This document shows, one piece after another, positions 7,899 to 13,332 of a stretch of DNA of 13,691 nt. The notes below the pieces were generated by a model that saw only the letters and a list, made by a program, of their open reading frames with translations, was not told the origin of the DNA and did not search any database. The stretch is taken from assembly GCA_021811925.1 (NCBI GenBank), contig JAKAPY010000027.1:1-13691 (forward strand). The letters run 5' to 3'. The first letter of the stretch is position 1, and each line of letters opens with the position of its first letter. The translations under genes were made by a program, and so were the position numbers. This stretch comes from Thermoplasmata archaeon. Lineage in GTDB: Archaea > Thermoplasmatota > Thermoplasmata > Sysuiplasmatales > Sysuiplasmataceae.

Positions 7899-8372
7899 TC
7901 AGGCTAAACGAAGAGTCGCTTTCAACCTGTCAGTGTGGAGAAGCATATCCAGTGCATCTGCTATGCTTGACACACAGATATCAGCGGCTGCCATTGCGCC
8001 GGCGGAAGCCCCCTCCCTTTCAATGATGCAAATTCCGAGCCTTGCAGTCTTCAGCATTCTTCTGTCATTTTGGCCGTTACCGATGCTGACTGTCCCATCC
8101 GCACCCAGCTCCTTAATGAGTAGATGTTTCTGGAAGTCTTGACGCGCACCACTGACTACATGCAGCTTGCAGTTGACATCTCTGAGTTCAATGCGGGCGC
8201 TGTCGTGAGTGTCTGAAGTCACCACATGAATCATGAGTTTCTTCGACAGTGCGTCTAATCTCGCGGCTACCCCGGGGATTAGCTTTCCGTCTACAGCCAG
8301 TGTCCCATTGAAATCTGTTGCCAGGTATTTCAAGCTCAGTCGCCCCATACCGAGAACATCGATCTTTAGCAT
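7899..8372 (-). CDS. HAD-superfamily soluble P-type-ATPase-like phosphatase
   Basis: This 157-aa protein has the four HAD motifs: DFNGTL (nucleophile Asp20, with Asn at the usual second Asp position), VTSDTH (about 51-56), lysine 82 or 87 in QKHLLIKELGAD, and IGNGQNDRRML (Asp103). Length and the D-x-NGT form match the small archaeal/bacterial 'soluble P-type ATPase' group (COG4087). Asn at the +2 position suggests a phosphatase with weak or special activity; the substrate is unknown. ATG 8372 has a good Shine-Dalgarno site (AGGAGG, reverse of 8381-8386) 8 nt upstream. It is followed on the same strand after 117 nt by the MutS-like pair, so it may share their transcript, although the gap leaves room for a separate promoter. 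Confidence 0.85.
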   Translation of the reverse strand: MLKIDVLGMGRLSLKYLATDFNGTLAVDGKLIPGVAARLDALSKKLMIHVVTSDTHDSARIELRDVNCKLHVVSGARQDFQKHLLIKELGADGTVSIGNGQNDRRMLKTARLGICIIEREGASAGAMAAADICVSSIADALDMLLHTDRLKATLRLA

Positions 8373-8390
8373 CTGGAATTTCCTCCTTCT

Positions 8391-8701
8391 TCAAGGCGAT
8401 GAAGTCTCTTTCAGCTCCACTATCAACTTTATGCAGTGGTCGCGCTGCGAACCCGGCATGCCCTGCGACTGCCTGCATGAATCAATGGAATGAGCTCTTC
8501 CATAGCAATTTACGGTAAAACGGCCTCCCTCATCAGATTGCCTTTTTGTGCAGGATGTGAGATCGGAAAGTGCCTGCAAATTGCGAGTGAATTCAGGCGG
8601 AATTACTTTAACTCCTGTTCCAGTGGAGTGCCACATACGCTCACCTGTTACCTTGTTTATAGAAGCTATCAGCCGAACGGGCGGTTAATGGTGAGCTTCA
8701 T
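8391..8701 (-). pseudogene. Possible frameshifted small leaderless gene
   Basis: On the - strand a TATA-like GTTATATTTG (8721-8730) lies about 25 nt before ATG 8701, the spacing of leaderless archaeal genes. The frame from that ATG (MKLTINRPFG) stops after 10 codons. The next frame continues with protein-like sequence, LIASINKVTGERMWHSTGTG and onward, through a segment with cysteines (about 8540-8570) to 8391. One indel near 8670 would join them. I know no family for it. It fills the stretch between the HAD gene and the hairpins. It may be a decayed gene or a chance reading frame; the TATA spacing is the main support. Confidence 0.25.
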
Positions 8702-8720
8702 CACCCGGCGAATATCAGTT

Positions 8721-8730
8721 CAAATATAAC
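8721..8730 (-). promoter_or_regulatory. TATA-like box, - strand
   Basis: GTTATATTTG, centred about 25 nt upstream of ATG 8701. It would give a leaderless transcript of the doubtful gene there. Confidence 0.35.
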
Positions 8731-8785
8731 GGAATCTTGGATTAATAGTTGACGGCCCAGGCTGGAAACTCCTTTCCTTCATCAA

Positions 8786-8798
8786 ACGGCAGTGCCGT
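8786..8798. repeat. Perfect 6-1-6 palindrome
   Basis: ACGGCA-G-TGCCGT lies in noncoding DNA 34 nt from a second hairpin at 8832-8858. It could be a stem-loop of an insertion-sequence end or an operator. No gene starts within 50 nt of it on the + strand. Confidence 0.4.
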
Positions 8799-8820
8799 CT
8801 CATTTGTTTCCCGTTCTCAT

Positions 8821-9336
8821 TCAGGCAAGAGCCCGCCGCTTTTTGCTGTGAGGGCGGGGGATGGCAACACAATTCGAGGAATTGATGCGTTTTATCATTG
8901 TCACTAAAGCACCCCGTTGACACAGGGGATTTTCCTTCTCCCGCTGCTTGTCCCTCCCTGCCACTGCGCGAGTCAAGGCAAATGCAATATCAAAAATCAG
9001 CAGCATCTCCACGAACCATAGTGGGCCCGTTCCGAGATTTGATATGTAAAACTGAAAGTTGAATGTCAACGGTGTCGAAATGCCCTCCTGCTGCAGGACG
9101 GCAGCGGAAGAATGTGCTGCTGCGATGAATACTGTGACAGGGTCAAGGATAAAGAAGAATGTCAGGAGAGGGATGCCAAGACGAATCATCCTGTCCTTGA
9201 TGAAACGGTAAGTCCCCTTTCGGGCAAAGGAGTAGGGCGTGAAATATCCGGAGAGAAGAAAGAACATTCCCATGAACCATGCCTGGTTGAAATTAGTAAA
9301 CAGGGAGAGGACACCCGCGGCTCCTCCATCAACGCT
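8821..9336 (-). pseudogene. Internal fragment of an acyltransferase-3 family membrane protein
   Basis: The frame holds NFNQAWFMGMFFLLSGYF, then a basic RFIKDRMIRLGIPLLTFFF segment and GPLWFVEMLLIFDIAFAL. This is the central part of membrane acyltransferases of the Acyl_transf_3 family, which act on sugars, lipids or cell-surface polymers. The full family is about 330-400 aa with a catalytic His in the first helix region. Here that N-terminus is missing: the frame closes at a TGA (9337-9339), just where coiled-coil coding sequence begins in another frame. After about 8930 the sequence turns into unrelated basic residues ending at 8821, so the C-terminal half is missing too. ATG 9273 could start a peptide, but it would not be an active enzyme. 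This is a recombination remnant. Confidence 0.75.
8832..8858. repeat. GC-rich hairpin (CCCGCC/GGCGGG), possible insertion-sequence end or terminator
   Basis: CCCGCC (8832-8837) pairs perfectly with GGCGGG (8853-8858) around a 15-nt loop containing TTTTT. It lies where the acyltransferase homology has already been replaced by unrelated sequence. A GC-rich stem just beyond a truncated gene is typical of IS200/IS605-type right ends, but no transposase is present, so this is only a suggestion. It would also serve as a terminator for - strand transcription. Confidence 0.35.
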
Positions 9337-9743
9337 TCAAGCTTGGACTTCATTGTTTCAGACTCTCCAAGTAGCTCTACCATATCTTGTGCGTCCTCAC
9401 CCAGATCCTGGGCGCGCAATTTCAGCTTCTCTGCCTTCTTGCTCTTCTTTGAGAGTGCATCCTTCATCCTGGCAATTGTCTCCTCCAGGTTCTTGACCTT
9501 CATCTGGTACTCTCTCTGAACTGTGGACATCAGCGATTGATACTGCCCTCCCACTCTCTGAGCCACGCCTGCAATGTGGTTTGCCTGCATAACCTGCTCC
9601 ATTCCCTTCAGCTCTTCCGGTTCAGACAGTCCCGGCGGAGCGATGCAACACATGCAAGCCTTACAAGTTCCATATGGCCATCTGGGGCCAAAATTCGAAC
9701 AATGGAGTCCGACCAGTAGAACTGTATGGTGGTACGTGGCCAC
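9186..9743 (-). pseudogene. Truncated coiled-coil gene with a chimeric tail
   Basis: From GTG 9743 (directly after a TAA) or ATG 9602 the frame codes a cysteine-rich start (PYGTCKACMCCIAPPG) and then a long charged helix, about residues 48-137. The helix has heptad-like KVKNLEETIARMKDALSKK and KSKKAEKLKLRAQDL, which looks like a real coiled coil. After ...EALMEEPR (about 9315) the frame continues only as an out-of-frame reading of the acyltransferase fragment, so the last 40 or so residues are not native. The original gene has therefore lost its 3' end by fusion to the acyltransferase remnant. I do not recognise the family. The Cys cluster C-x2-C-x-C-C could bind metal if the upstream GTG start is used. 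Confidence 0.5.
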
Positions 9744-10167
9744 TTATGGCGGGAGACAGCGACTTCGTTACGAATTTGGGTGCGAGATTGATCTTGTGAA
9801 GAACCGTGTTTGTCCTTGCATTAAACAAACTGGGTATCTACAATCTCGCAACTTTATTCTACAGTCTGCAGAAGGCATCGGCGGTTTTTCCTTGATTTTC
9901 CTCTGGTTCAACAGTCGATATAGTCCTCGGAGCGTTGATGGATGTTTGCGGTAGCATGTTCTTACGAAGAATGCTGTTAGCAGCTGGTGCAATAGTCATA
10001 CGAGCGACTATTGTGATTGAGGTGCTGAGAAGATGATTGCCGATTACAACAATGTCTCAACTGGGCACTCCCCTCAAGCAAGTCTTTCTGTGGCGCGATG
10101 CCTTGTAAACGAACTAAGATGCTTACTGGCAATGGGGTACACAGTAAATCTCAGAACTGCACACGCT
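9744..10167. other. Stretch without a convincing large gene
   Basis: No long reading frame with protein-like composition was found on either strand. It holds only two very short overlapping + strand frames (9938-10036 and 10033-10194), listed separately. No tRNA, repeat array or clear hairpin is visible. Confidence 0.5.
9938..10036 (+). CDS. Possible 32-aa hydrophobic micropeptide
   Basis: ATG 9938 follows a GGAG (9928-9931). The peptide has a hydrophobic stretch MLLAAGAIVIRATIVIEVL that could span a membrane. Its TGA overlaps the ATG of the next small frame (ATGA, 10033-10036). The length is so short that chance cannot be excluded. Confidence 0.2.
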   Translation: MDVCGSMFLRRMLLAAGAIVIRATIVIEVLRR

Positions 10168-10194
10168 CTAGTCAGCAATGCTTACGAAACCTGA
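10033..10194 (+). CDS. Possible 53-aa hypothetical protein
   Basis: ATG 10033 has a good Shine-Dalgarno site (GAGGTG, 10019-10024) 8 nt upstream and overlaps the preceding micro-frame by 4 nt. The product (MIADYNNVSTGHSPQASL...) has no recognisable domain and a helical middle (SVARCLVNELRCLLAMGY). Its last 27 nt overlap the convergent end of the aspartic protease gene, which weakens the case. Coupling and the ribosome site are the only support. Confidence 0.3.
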   Translation: MIADYNNVSTGHSPQASLSVARCLVNELRCLLAMGYTVNLRTAHALVSNAYET

Positions 10195-10599
10195 CTGCCC
10201 GTTGTAGTGCACATGCCAATTGCGCATTATCTGTCTACCAATGAGAACCTTGAATGGCTGAGAGGTAAGGACAACCTCTGTTGCCGGGACCACTGGATAC
10301 GATCTCAGGTTGCTCCCTGGAAATGTAAGGGAAACCAAGTAAGTGTTTGCCTGGCGAGTACCTCCTGCCGTATGATTTGTTACTACACCCTGTCTCTTCA
10401 GGCTCAATGTACTTACGATTGAAGTATCGAGCGCCAAACCTGATGCGCCCGTATCTACCAGCGCAATGCATGATTGAATGGGCGGCGCCGATTGTCCCTG
10501 GGCTTGGAGAGCTTCTACTGTTAGATTGTCGGCGCCAACACCAACATTCAGGGTGACTCCCGTCTGGGAAAGAAGATTCCCACCCTCACCGAGCGCCAA
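10168..10599 (-). CDS. Retropepsin-like aspartic protease
   Basis: A single-lobe retroviral-type aspartyl protease of at least 143 aa. LVDTGASG (Asp49-Thr-Gly) is the catalytic motif, and VLIGRQIMRNWHVHYNG near the end is the hydrophobic-hydrophobic-Gly block of the family. Such proteins act as dimers. TTG 10599 is the first usual start, but homology-like sequence in the same frame continues upstream (LITIARFAVQAQADP...) to about 10680, where a TGA closes it. The true start may therefore be CTG/ATA near 10666-10677, or the gene may be linked by frameshift to the DUF5678-like gene whose stop is at 10679. The two genes lie head to tail and are probably co-transcribed. The substrate is unknown. 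Confidence 0.75.
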   Translation of the reverse strand: MALGEGGNLLSQTGVTLNVGVGADNLTVEALQAQGQSAPPIQSCIALVDTGASGLALDTSIVSTLSLKRQGVVTNHTAGGTRQANTYLVSLTFPGSNLRSYPVVPATEVVLTSQPFKVLIGRQIMRNWHVHYNGQSGFVSIAD

Positions 10600-10678
10600 G
10601 TTGATCCTTGTTTGGCCAGGATTCTGCGGATCCGCTTGGGCTTGAACAGCAAACCGGGCTATTGTTATCAGTCCCAGC

Positions 10679-10909
10679 TCAGCTCACCGCCGAGGCCATG
10701 TAGTTCACCGGCGCGTCAAGTCCAATCGACTCGATCACTACATCAGTAACCCCAAAGCGCTTAAGGGCATCTCGATGGGCGTCTTCTATATTGGAAAAAA
10801 TGCCAACTACCCGCCTATCCTTGATAAGTACGAACTTGCCCTTATGCTCCTTTGCCAGCTCGGCGTTTATAGACATAAAGTAAGCAACGTCATCCTCGAA
10901 TGTCATCAT
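10679..10909 (-). CDS. DUF5678-like small protein next to the protease
   Basis: A 76-aa protein whose core, ELAKEHKGKFVLIKDRRVVG, followed by a helix with IEDAHRDALKRFG, matches the short DUF5678-type fold (a 'kY.GK.VaikdgkVv' strand pair plus helix). Genes of this type are commonly found next to retropepsin-like genes, as here, and may be an antitoxin-like or adaptor partner; the function is unknown. ATG 10909 is chosen over TTG 10933 because a TATA-like TTTAAA (10939-10944) lies about 33 nt upstream, giving a nearly leaderless mRNA; ATG 10906 is equally possible. The next gene follows within about 80 nt. Confidence 0.65.
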   Translation of the reverse strand: MMTFEDDVAYFMSINAELAKEHKGKFVLIKDRRVVGIFSNIEDAHRDALKRFGVTDVVIESIGLDAPVNYMASAVS

Positions 10910-10938
10910 TTCACCGTACTTACTATAACGCAACAGTG

Positions 10939-10944
10939 TTTAAA
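10939..10944 (-). promoter_or_regulatory. TATA-like box for the DUF5678/protease pair
   Basis: TTTAAA inside AGTTTAAACAC on the - strand, centred about 33 nt before ATG 10909. This spacing fits an archaeal promoter with a very short leader. Confidence 0.45.
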
Positions 10945-11022
10945 CTTGACTATCTCAATATCAGCTCACTCCACGAAAAGCCGCAGCTCTAAAGAGTATA
11001 AACAGATTATTTGGCAGCTTTC

Positions 11023-11340
11023 TTAGAGCTTTCCGACAACAAATGACCTCTGGATTTCAGGCGTAATTGCAAGGTAGTATCTCATTGTGGTCAACACGCT
11101 CGAGTGGCCGAGCCTGACTGAGATTATCGGTATCGGCACGTTGTTCTCGAACAGGTGTATTGCCAGACCATGCCTGAACATGTGTGGATGCACGTCGAAA
11201 CCTGTCAGCCAGCCATATTGCCTCACAATCTTCGACCCCTGAACCTTTGAGAGATCGCTGAGCTTGGCTCTTGGACTGTAATTTCTGAGGTAGTTGCTCA
11301 CCTCGAGGAGAAGACCGTCCTCGAGCGGAAATATCACCAC
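11023..11340 (-). pseudogene. C-terminal fragment of a tyrosine recombinase/integrase
   Basis: The 105-aa frame contains the last part of a phage-integrase catalytic domain: HPHMFRHGLAIHLF (His53, Arg56), VRLGHSSVLTTMRYY (His79, nucleophile Tyr88). The first catalytic arginine and the whole N-terminal DNA-binding domain are missing; the frame is open only to about 11390. Full enzymes are about 280-400 aa. It may be a remnant of an integrated element, or the C-terminal half of an SSV-type integrase split by integration; no attachment-site repeat or tRNA was found nearby to support the latter. GTG 11340 could start a peptide but would not give an active recombinase. Confidence 0.8.
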
Positions 11341-11463
11341 GATAAATGTAATATTACCGCTGATTGTTTTATTAAGAGATACTTTACCACTGTATCACAT
11401 GCCTTATAAGGGAATTCCTACCCACGAATGGTTGGGCAGCACCAGTGCCTGAGACTTGCAGGC
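11341..11463. other. Short intergenic AT-rich stretch
   Basis: No gene was found between the recombinase fragment and the small disordered protein. The recombinase frame runs on without a usual start to about 11390. Confidence 0.4.
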
Positions 11464-11640
11464 TTACTTGCCTTTGCTTCTGCCTTTGTGATATGCGGGA
11501 TTGTTTGGATTCATCTGACTGGATCTGTTGTCTGTCGCATCTTTTGAATCTGGACTCGTTGGATCGAATACATCAGATCTCTGGTCGTTAGGGCTCCTTG
11601 TGGCGCTTTTATTCTCCTTCGCATTCTCGCTTTCCGACAT
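11464..11640 (-). CDS. Small disordered acidic/polar protein (58 aa)
   Basis: ATG 11640 to TAA 11464-11466 codes a 58-residue protein made almost entirely of polar residues. It has repeated D/N/S/P motifs (SPNDQRSDVFDPTSPDSK, DNRSSQMNPNNPAYH) and a basic end (KGRSKGK). The NRSxQMNPNNPAY segment resembles short proteins I recall from archaea and bacteria, but I cannot give a function. No hydrophobic core is present, so it is likely unstructured. It has no Shine-Dalgarno site; a weak ATTTAC box about 28 nt upstream may make it leaderless. It is the last of three - strand genes after the exonuclease. Confidence 0.65.
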   Translation of the reverse strand: MSESENAKENKSATRSPNDQRSDVFDPTSPDSKDATDNRSSQMNPNNPAYHKGRSKGK

Positions 11641-11732
11641 GTAGACTAAATCAAGTCTGCCAGGCGTAAATGCCTTTCAGGAAGATATCAATATTGAAAA
11701 CTCAAACAGCCAGAGGTTAACCAGCATGGCAC

Positions 11733-11858
11733 TCAAGATACGGGCCAGCAACAGCAGACGGCAAGACCACAATTCGGGCAGGTTTCAGCCGATGAGCTGT
11801 TCCAGCACTCCTCAGGGAAACAGCCACAGTCGGCACAGCTTATCCGGAAGTGCGACAT
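11733..11858 (-). CDS. Cysteine-rich zinc-ribbon microprotein (41 aa)
   Basis: ATG 11858 to TGA 11733-11735. The product has nine cysteines in 41 residues: CADCGC (8, 11, 13), EECW (18), CPNCG (27, 30) and AVCCCW (35-37). C-x2-C-G followed 13-16 residues later by C-x2-C-G is a treble-clef/zinc-ribbon pattern; the extra cysteines suggest a second metal site or a redox role. It starts 18 nt after the exonuclease stop on the same strand, so it is probably in the same transcript. No Shine-Dalgarno site is seen. The composition is too biased toward regularly placed Cys to be chance, in my judgement. Confidence 0.55.
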   Translation of the reverse strand: MSHFRISCADCGCFPEECWNSSSAETCPNCGLAVCCCWPVS

Positions 11859-11876
11859 GATGAGGGATATCTACAA

Positions 11877-12428
11877 TCACTTGTTTATTTCTTCCCAAAC
11901 TAGAAGGGCTGCGTAGGCATCGCTGTCCGCTCTGTGCCGCGGTCCTTTTACAAGTCTATCCAACCCCAATCTTGTCAGTGCCTTCTCCAGTGCCAGGCGG
12001 TCATAGGTGTAGCCAAGATACCTTGACGCCATGATCATGACATCGGCGCCCCAATTTAACTTCAGCCTCCAAGGACTTGCCTCCAAGAAAGGCTGATCAA
12101 ATGCCATGTGGTAGGCATGGAAGATTGCTCGCGAGTCAACTGTTTCCTTCAGGAACTGACGGACCTCAGTTGCCACTTTTCTAGCCGGCGGAGCTGACTG
12201 GATATCCTCAATTTTCACATTCCTCTTCCAAAATGCTTCCGTAGCCCTGTTGTCTGCAAGAATTTTCTTTCCAGGATTACAGAACCAGGATTGTCTCTTT
12301 ACTCTCCTACCCGAGTCCCTCCACGCAAATGCTATCTGCACAATCCCGTCTGCCCTGGGAGGTCTGTCTCTATGCCCGAGACCGGTCGTTTCGGTATCCA
12401 CAAACATATGAAGCGCCTCGTCTACCAT
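11877..12428 (-). CDS. DnaQ-like 3'-5' exonuclease (DEDDh)
   Basis: A 183-aa exonuclease of the DnaQ/RNase T fold. Exo I is FVDTETTGL (Asp11, Glu13), Exo II is HAYHMAFDQPFL (Asp111), and Exo III is RHRADSDAY (His165, Asp170), all catalytic residues of the two-metal DEDDh class. The length is normal for a stand-alone exonuclease domain. Start choice: ATG 12428 keeps the motif close to the N-terminus with a G-rich stretch 9 nt before; TTG 12455 (overlapping the upstream stop as TTGA) and ATG 12443 are alternatives. It could act in proofreading, RNA trimming or element-specific nucleic-acid processing; no DNA polymerase gene is nearby. Confidence 0.85.
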   Translation of the reverse strand: MVDEALHMFVDTETTGLGHRDRPPRADGIVQIAFAWRDSGRRVKRQSWFCNPGKKILADNRATEAFWKRNVKIEDIQSAPPARKVATEVRQFLKETVDSRAIFHAYHMAFDQPFLEASPWRLKLNWGADVMIMASRYLGYTYDRLALEKALTRLGLDRLVKGPRHRADSDAYAALLVWEEINK

Positions 12429-12451
12429 TCCTGTTAGCCCCATCACACAGT

Positions 12452-12688
12452 TCAACGCAAGTATTTGAGAATATCAAACGGAGATCGCCGGAAATAGCCC
12501 ACCGCCATTGGTGAGTGTTGGGAAATCACACAATTCTGCATGAAATGTTGGCGGAAGCCCTCCAACGGAGGGCTGAGCTCAGGTACATGATAAGTGGTAC
12601 CTGTTTCGATATCAAGTGCCTCAGCGTCCAACATAACGTTGACCAGCATAAAGCACACAGTAGCAGGAACTTCGGTACAGATTAACAT
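12452..12688 (-). CDS. Hypothetical protein upstream of the exonuclease
   Basis: A 78-aa frame (ATG 12688; ATG 12649 and 12634 are alternatives) ending at TGA 12452-12454, overlapping the earliest exonuclease start. The product (MLDAEALDIETGTTYHVP... FRRSPFDILKYLR) has a plausible mix of residues and no known motif. An AT-rich TATGTTAAT near 12685 would fit a leaderless start at 12649. Being a possible first gene of the exonuclease group, it may be co-regulated with it. Confidence 0.4.
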   Translation of the reverse strand: MLICTEVPATVCFMLVNVMLDAEALDIETGTTYHVPELSPPLEGFRQHFMQNCVISQHSPMAVGYFRRSPFDILKYLR

Positions 12689-12692
12689 AGTA

Positions 12693-12706
12693 AGGTGCCA
12701 ACACCT
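12693..12706. repeat. Inverted repeat between divergent genes
   Basis: AGGTG-CCAA-CACCT, a perfect 5-bp stem with a 4-nt loop, sits between the - strand ATG 12688 and the + strand ATG 12719. This is a fitting place for a shared operator. The stem is short, so chance is possible. Confidence 0.25.
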
Positions 12707-12718
12707 GGCGGGAAACTG

Positions 12719-12940
12719 ATGAATCTATCCGCAGCCAGTTCAAGCGTAGGAGTGAACTTCGGTATGCTTAGCTGCAACAGCGCTACCTATCTCGAAGTCG
12801 GCAATTTCTTCTATATCAGCTGGGCCCCGTCGGCGCTCACAGGTGCGACTGTGACACTCTATAGTGGCAGCAGGCAGTTTCTGATAATGGACGACTTCAT
12901 ATCCGGGAAGGGAAGAAAGAGAGATGGGTCCAGACGTTGA
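12719..12940 (+). CDS. Hypothetical protein (73 aa)
   Basis: ATG 12719, with GGCGGGA about 5 nt upstream, to TGA 12940; GTG 12695 is an alternative start. The product is rich in Ser, small and aromatic residues (MNLSAASSSVGVNFGMLSC, YISWAPSALTGATVTLYSG) and looks beta-rich, with a basic tail (GKGRKRDGSRR). No family is recognised. The end overlaps the next gene by 17 nt, suggesting a pair. A - strand frame covers the same bases but has no ribosome site. Confidence 0.4.
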   Translation: MNLSAASSSVGVNFGMLSCNSATYLEVGNFFYISWAPSALTGATVTLYSGSRQFLIMDDFISGKGRKRDGSRR

Positions 12941-13154
12941 CACTGCACTTGCAGCTGCTCAGTATTGCGCAAAATGTGATAGTGAAATTATGGGTGACAT
13001 CCTCATGAGTAACTATGCGTCTGAGGTTATGTTTAATGTGGATCACTTTGATGGCTATGAACCAATTGTGCTCCACGACATCGAGAAGCTATTTCTCGAC
13101 TTCGCGAAGGAAGAGTACCAAGAACAGACGGGGCGGAACGCACCAGAGCCATGA
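12924..13154 (+). CDS. Hypothetical acidic protein (76 aa)
   Basis: ATG 12924 follows a purine-rich GGGAAGGGAAGAAAGAGAG stretch that can pair with 16S rRNA. The product is acidic (VDHFDGYEPIVLHDIEKLF, DFAKEEYQEQTG) and soluble, with CAKC near residues 15-18, and is predicted helical. No family is recognised. It overlaps the preceding small gene, so they may be translated together. It ends about 40 nt before the repeat-rich control region of the transporter. Confidence 0.5.
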   Translation: MGPDVDTALAAAQYCAKCDSEIMGDILMSNYASEVMFNVDHFDGYEPIVLHDIEKLFLDFAKEEYQEQTGRNAPEP

Positions 13155-13195
13155 CGAAACCATGATTCCTCCCCTGAATGAGAGGACAGCTAGAT

Positions 13196-13296
13196 GATAT
13201 CGGTCGAGGAGAGTTTATTCACAGAAGATGGAGTTTAATCACAAAAATGGGAGTTTTGTCACAGACAGGTGGTTTTGTCACAAAGCCTCGATATCG
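13196..13296. repeat. Four phased dyad-like repeats bounded by an imperfect inverted repeat
   Basis: The core GTTTNNTCAC occurs at 13213-13222, 13233-13242, 13253-13262 and 13272-13281, spaced 20, 20 and 19 bp, that is two helical turns. The last copy contains a perfect 11-bp dyad, TTTGT-C-ACAAA (13274-13284); the others are partly degenerate. The array is flanked by GATATCGGTCGAGG (13196-13209) and CCTCGATATC (13286-13295), which are inverted copies apart from a 4-nt insertion. It ends about 20 nt before the TATA box of the transporter. Likely roles are a multi-site operator/activator array or a transposon end. Confidence 0.7.
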
Positions 13297-13298
13297 AA

Positions 13299-13310
13299 AA
13301 TATTTAAATA
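13299..13310 (+). promoter_or_regulatory. TATA box of the MFS transporter
   Basis: AATATTTAAATA, about 28 nt (centre to ATG) before ATG 13333. There is no Shine-Dalgarno site, so transcription should begin at or within a few bases of the start codon (leaderless mRNA). Confidence 0.7.
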
Positions 13311-13332
13311 GTTGTATGCATTGAATTTACCA

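Noticed and set aside
8910..8927. CCCC...GGGG inverted repeat near CCCCGTTGACACAGGGG
   Set aside because: Only four bases pair on each side; likely chance.
9574..9954. + strand frame of 126 codons
   Set aside because: Its first half is antisense to the coiled-coil fragment. The rest has no recognisable motif and no ribosome site.
12740..12943. - strand frame opposite the small + strand gene
   Set aside because: The + strand frame has a better ribosome site and links to the next gene; both cannot easily be real.
13211..13281. CRISPR array
   Set aside because: Repeats are about 10-12 bp, degenerate, and the spacers are only about 10 bp; this is too short and regular for CRISPR and fits an operator array.
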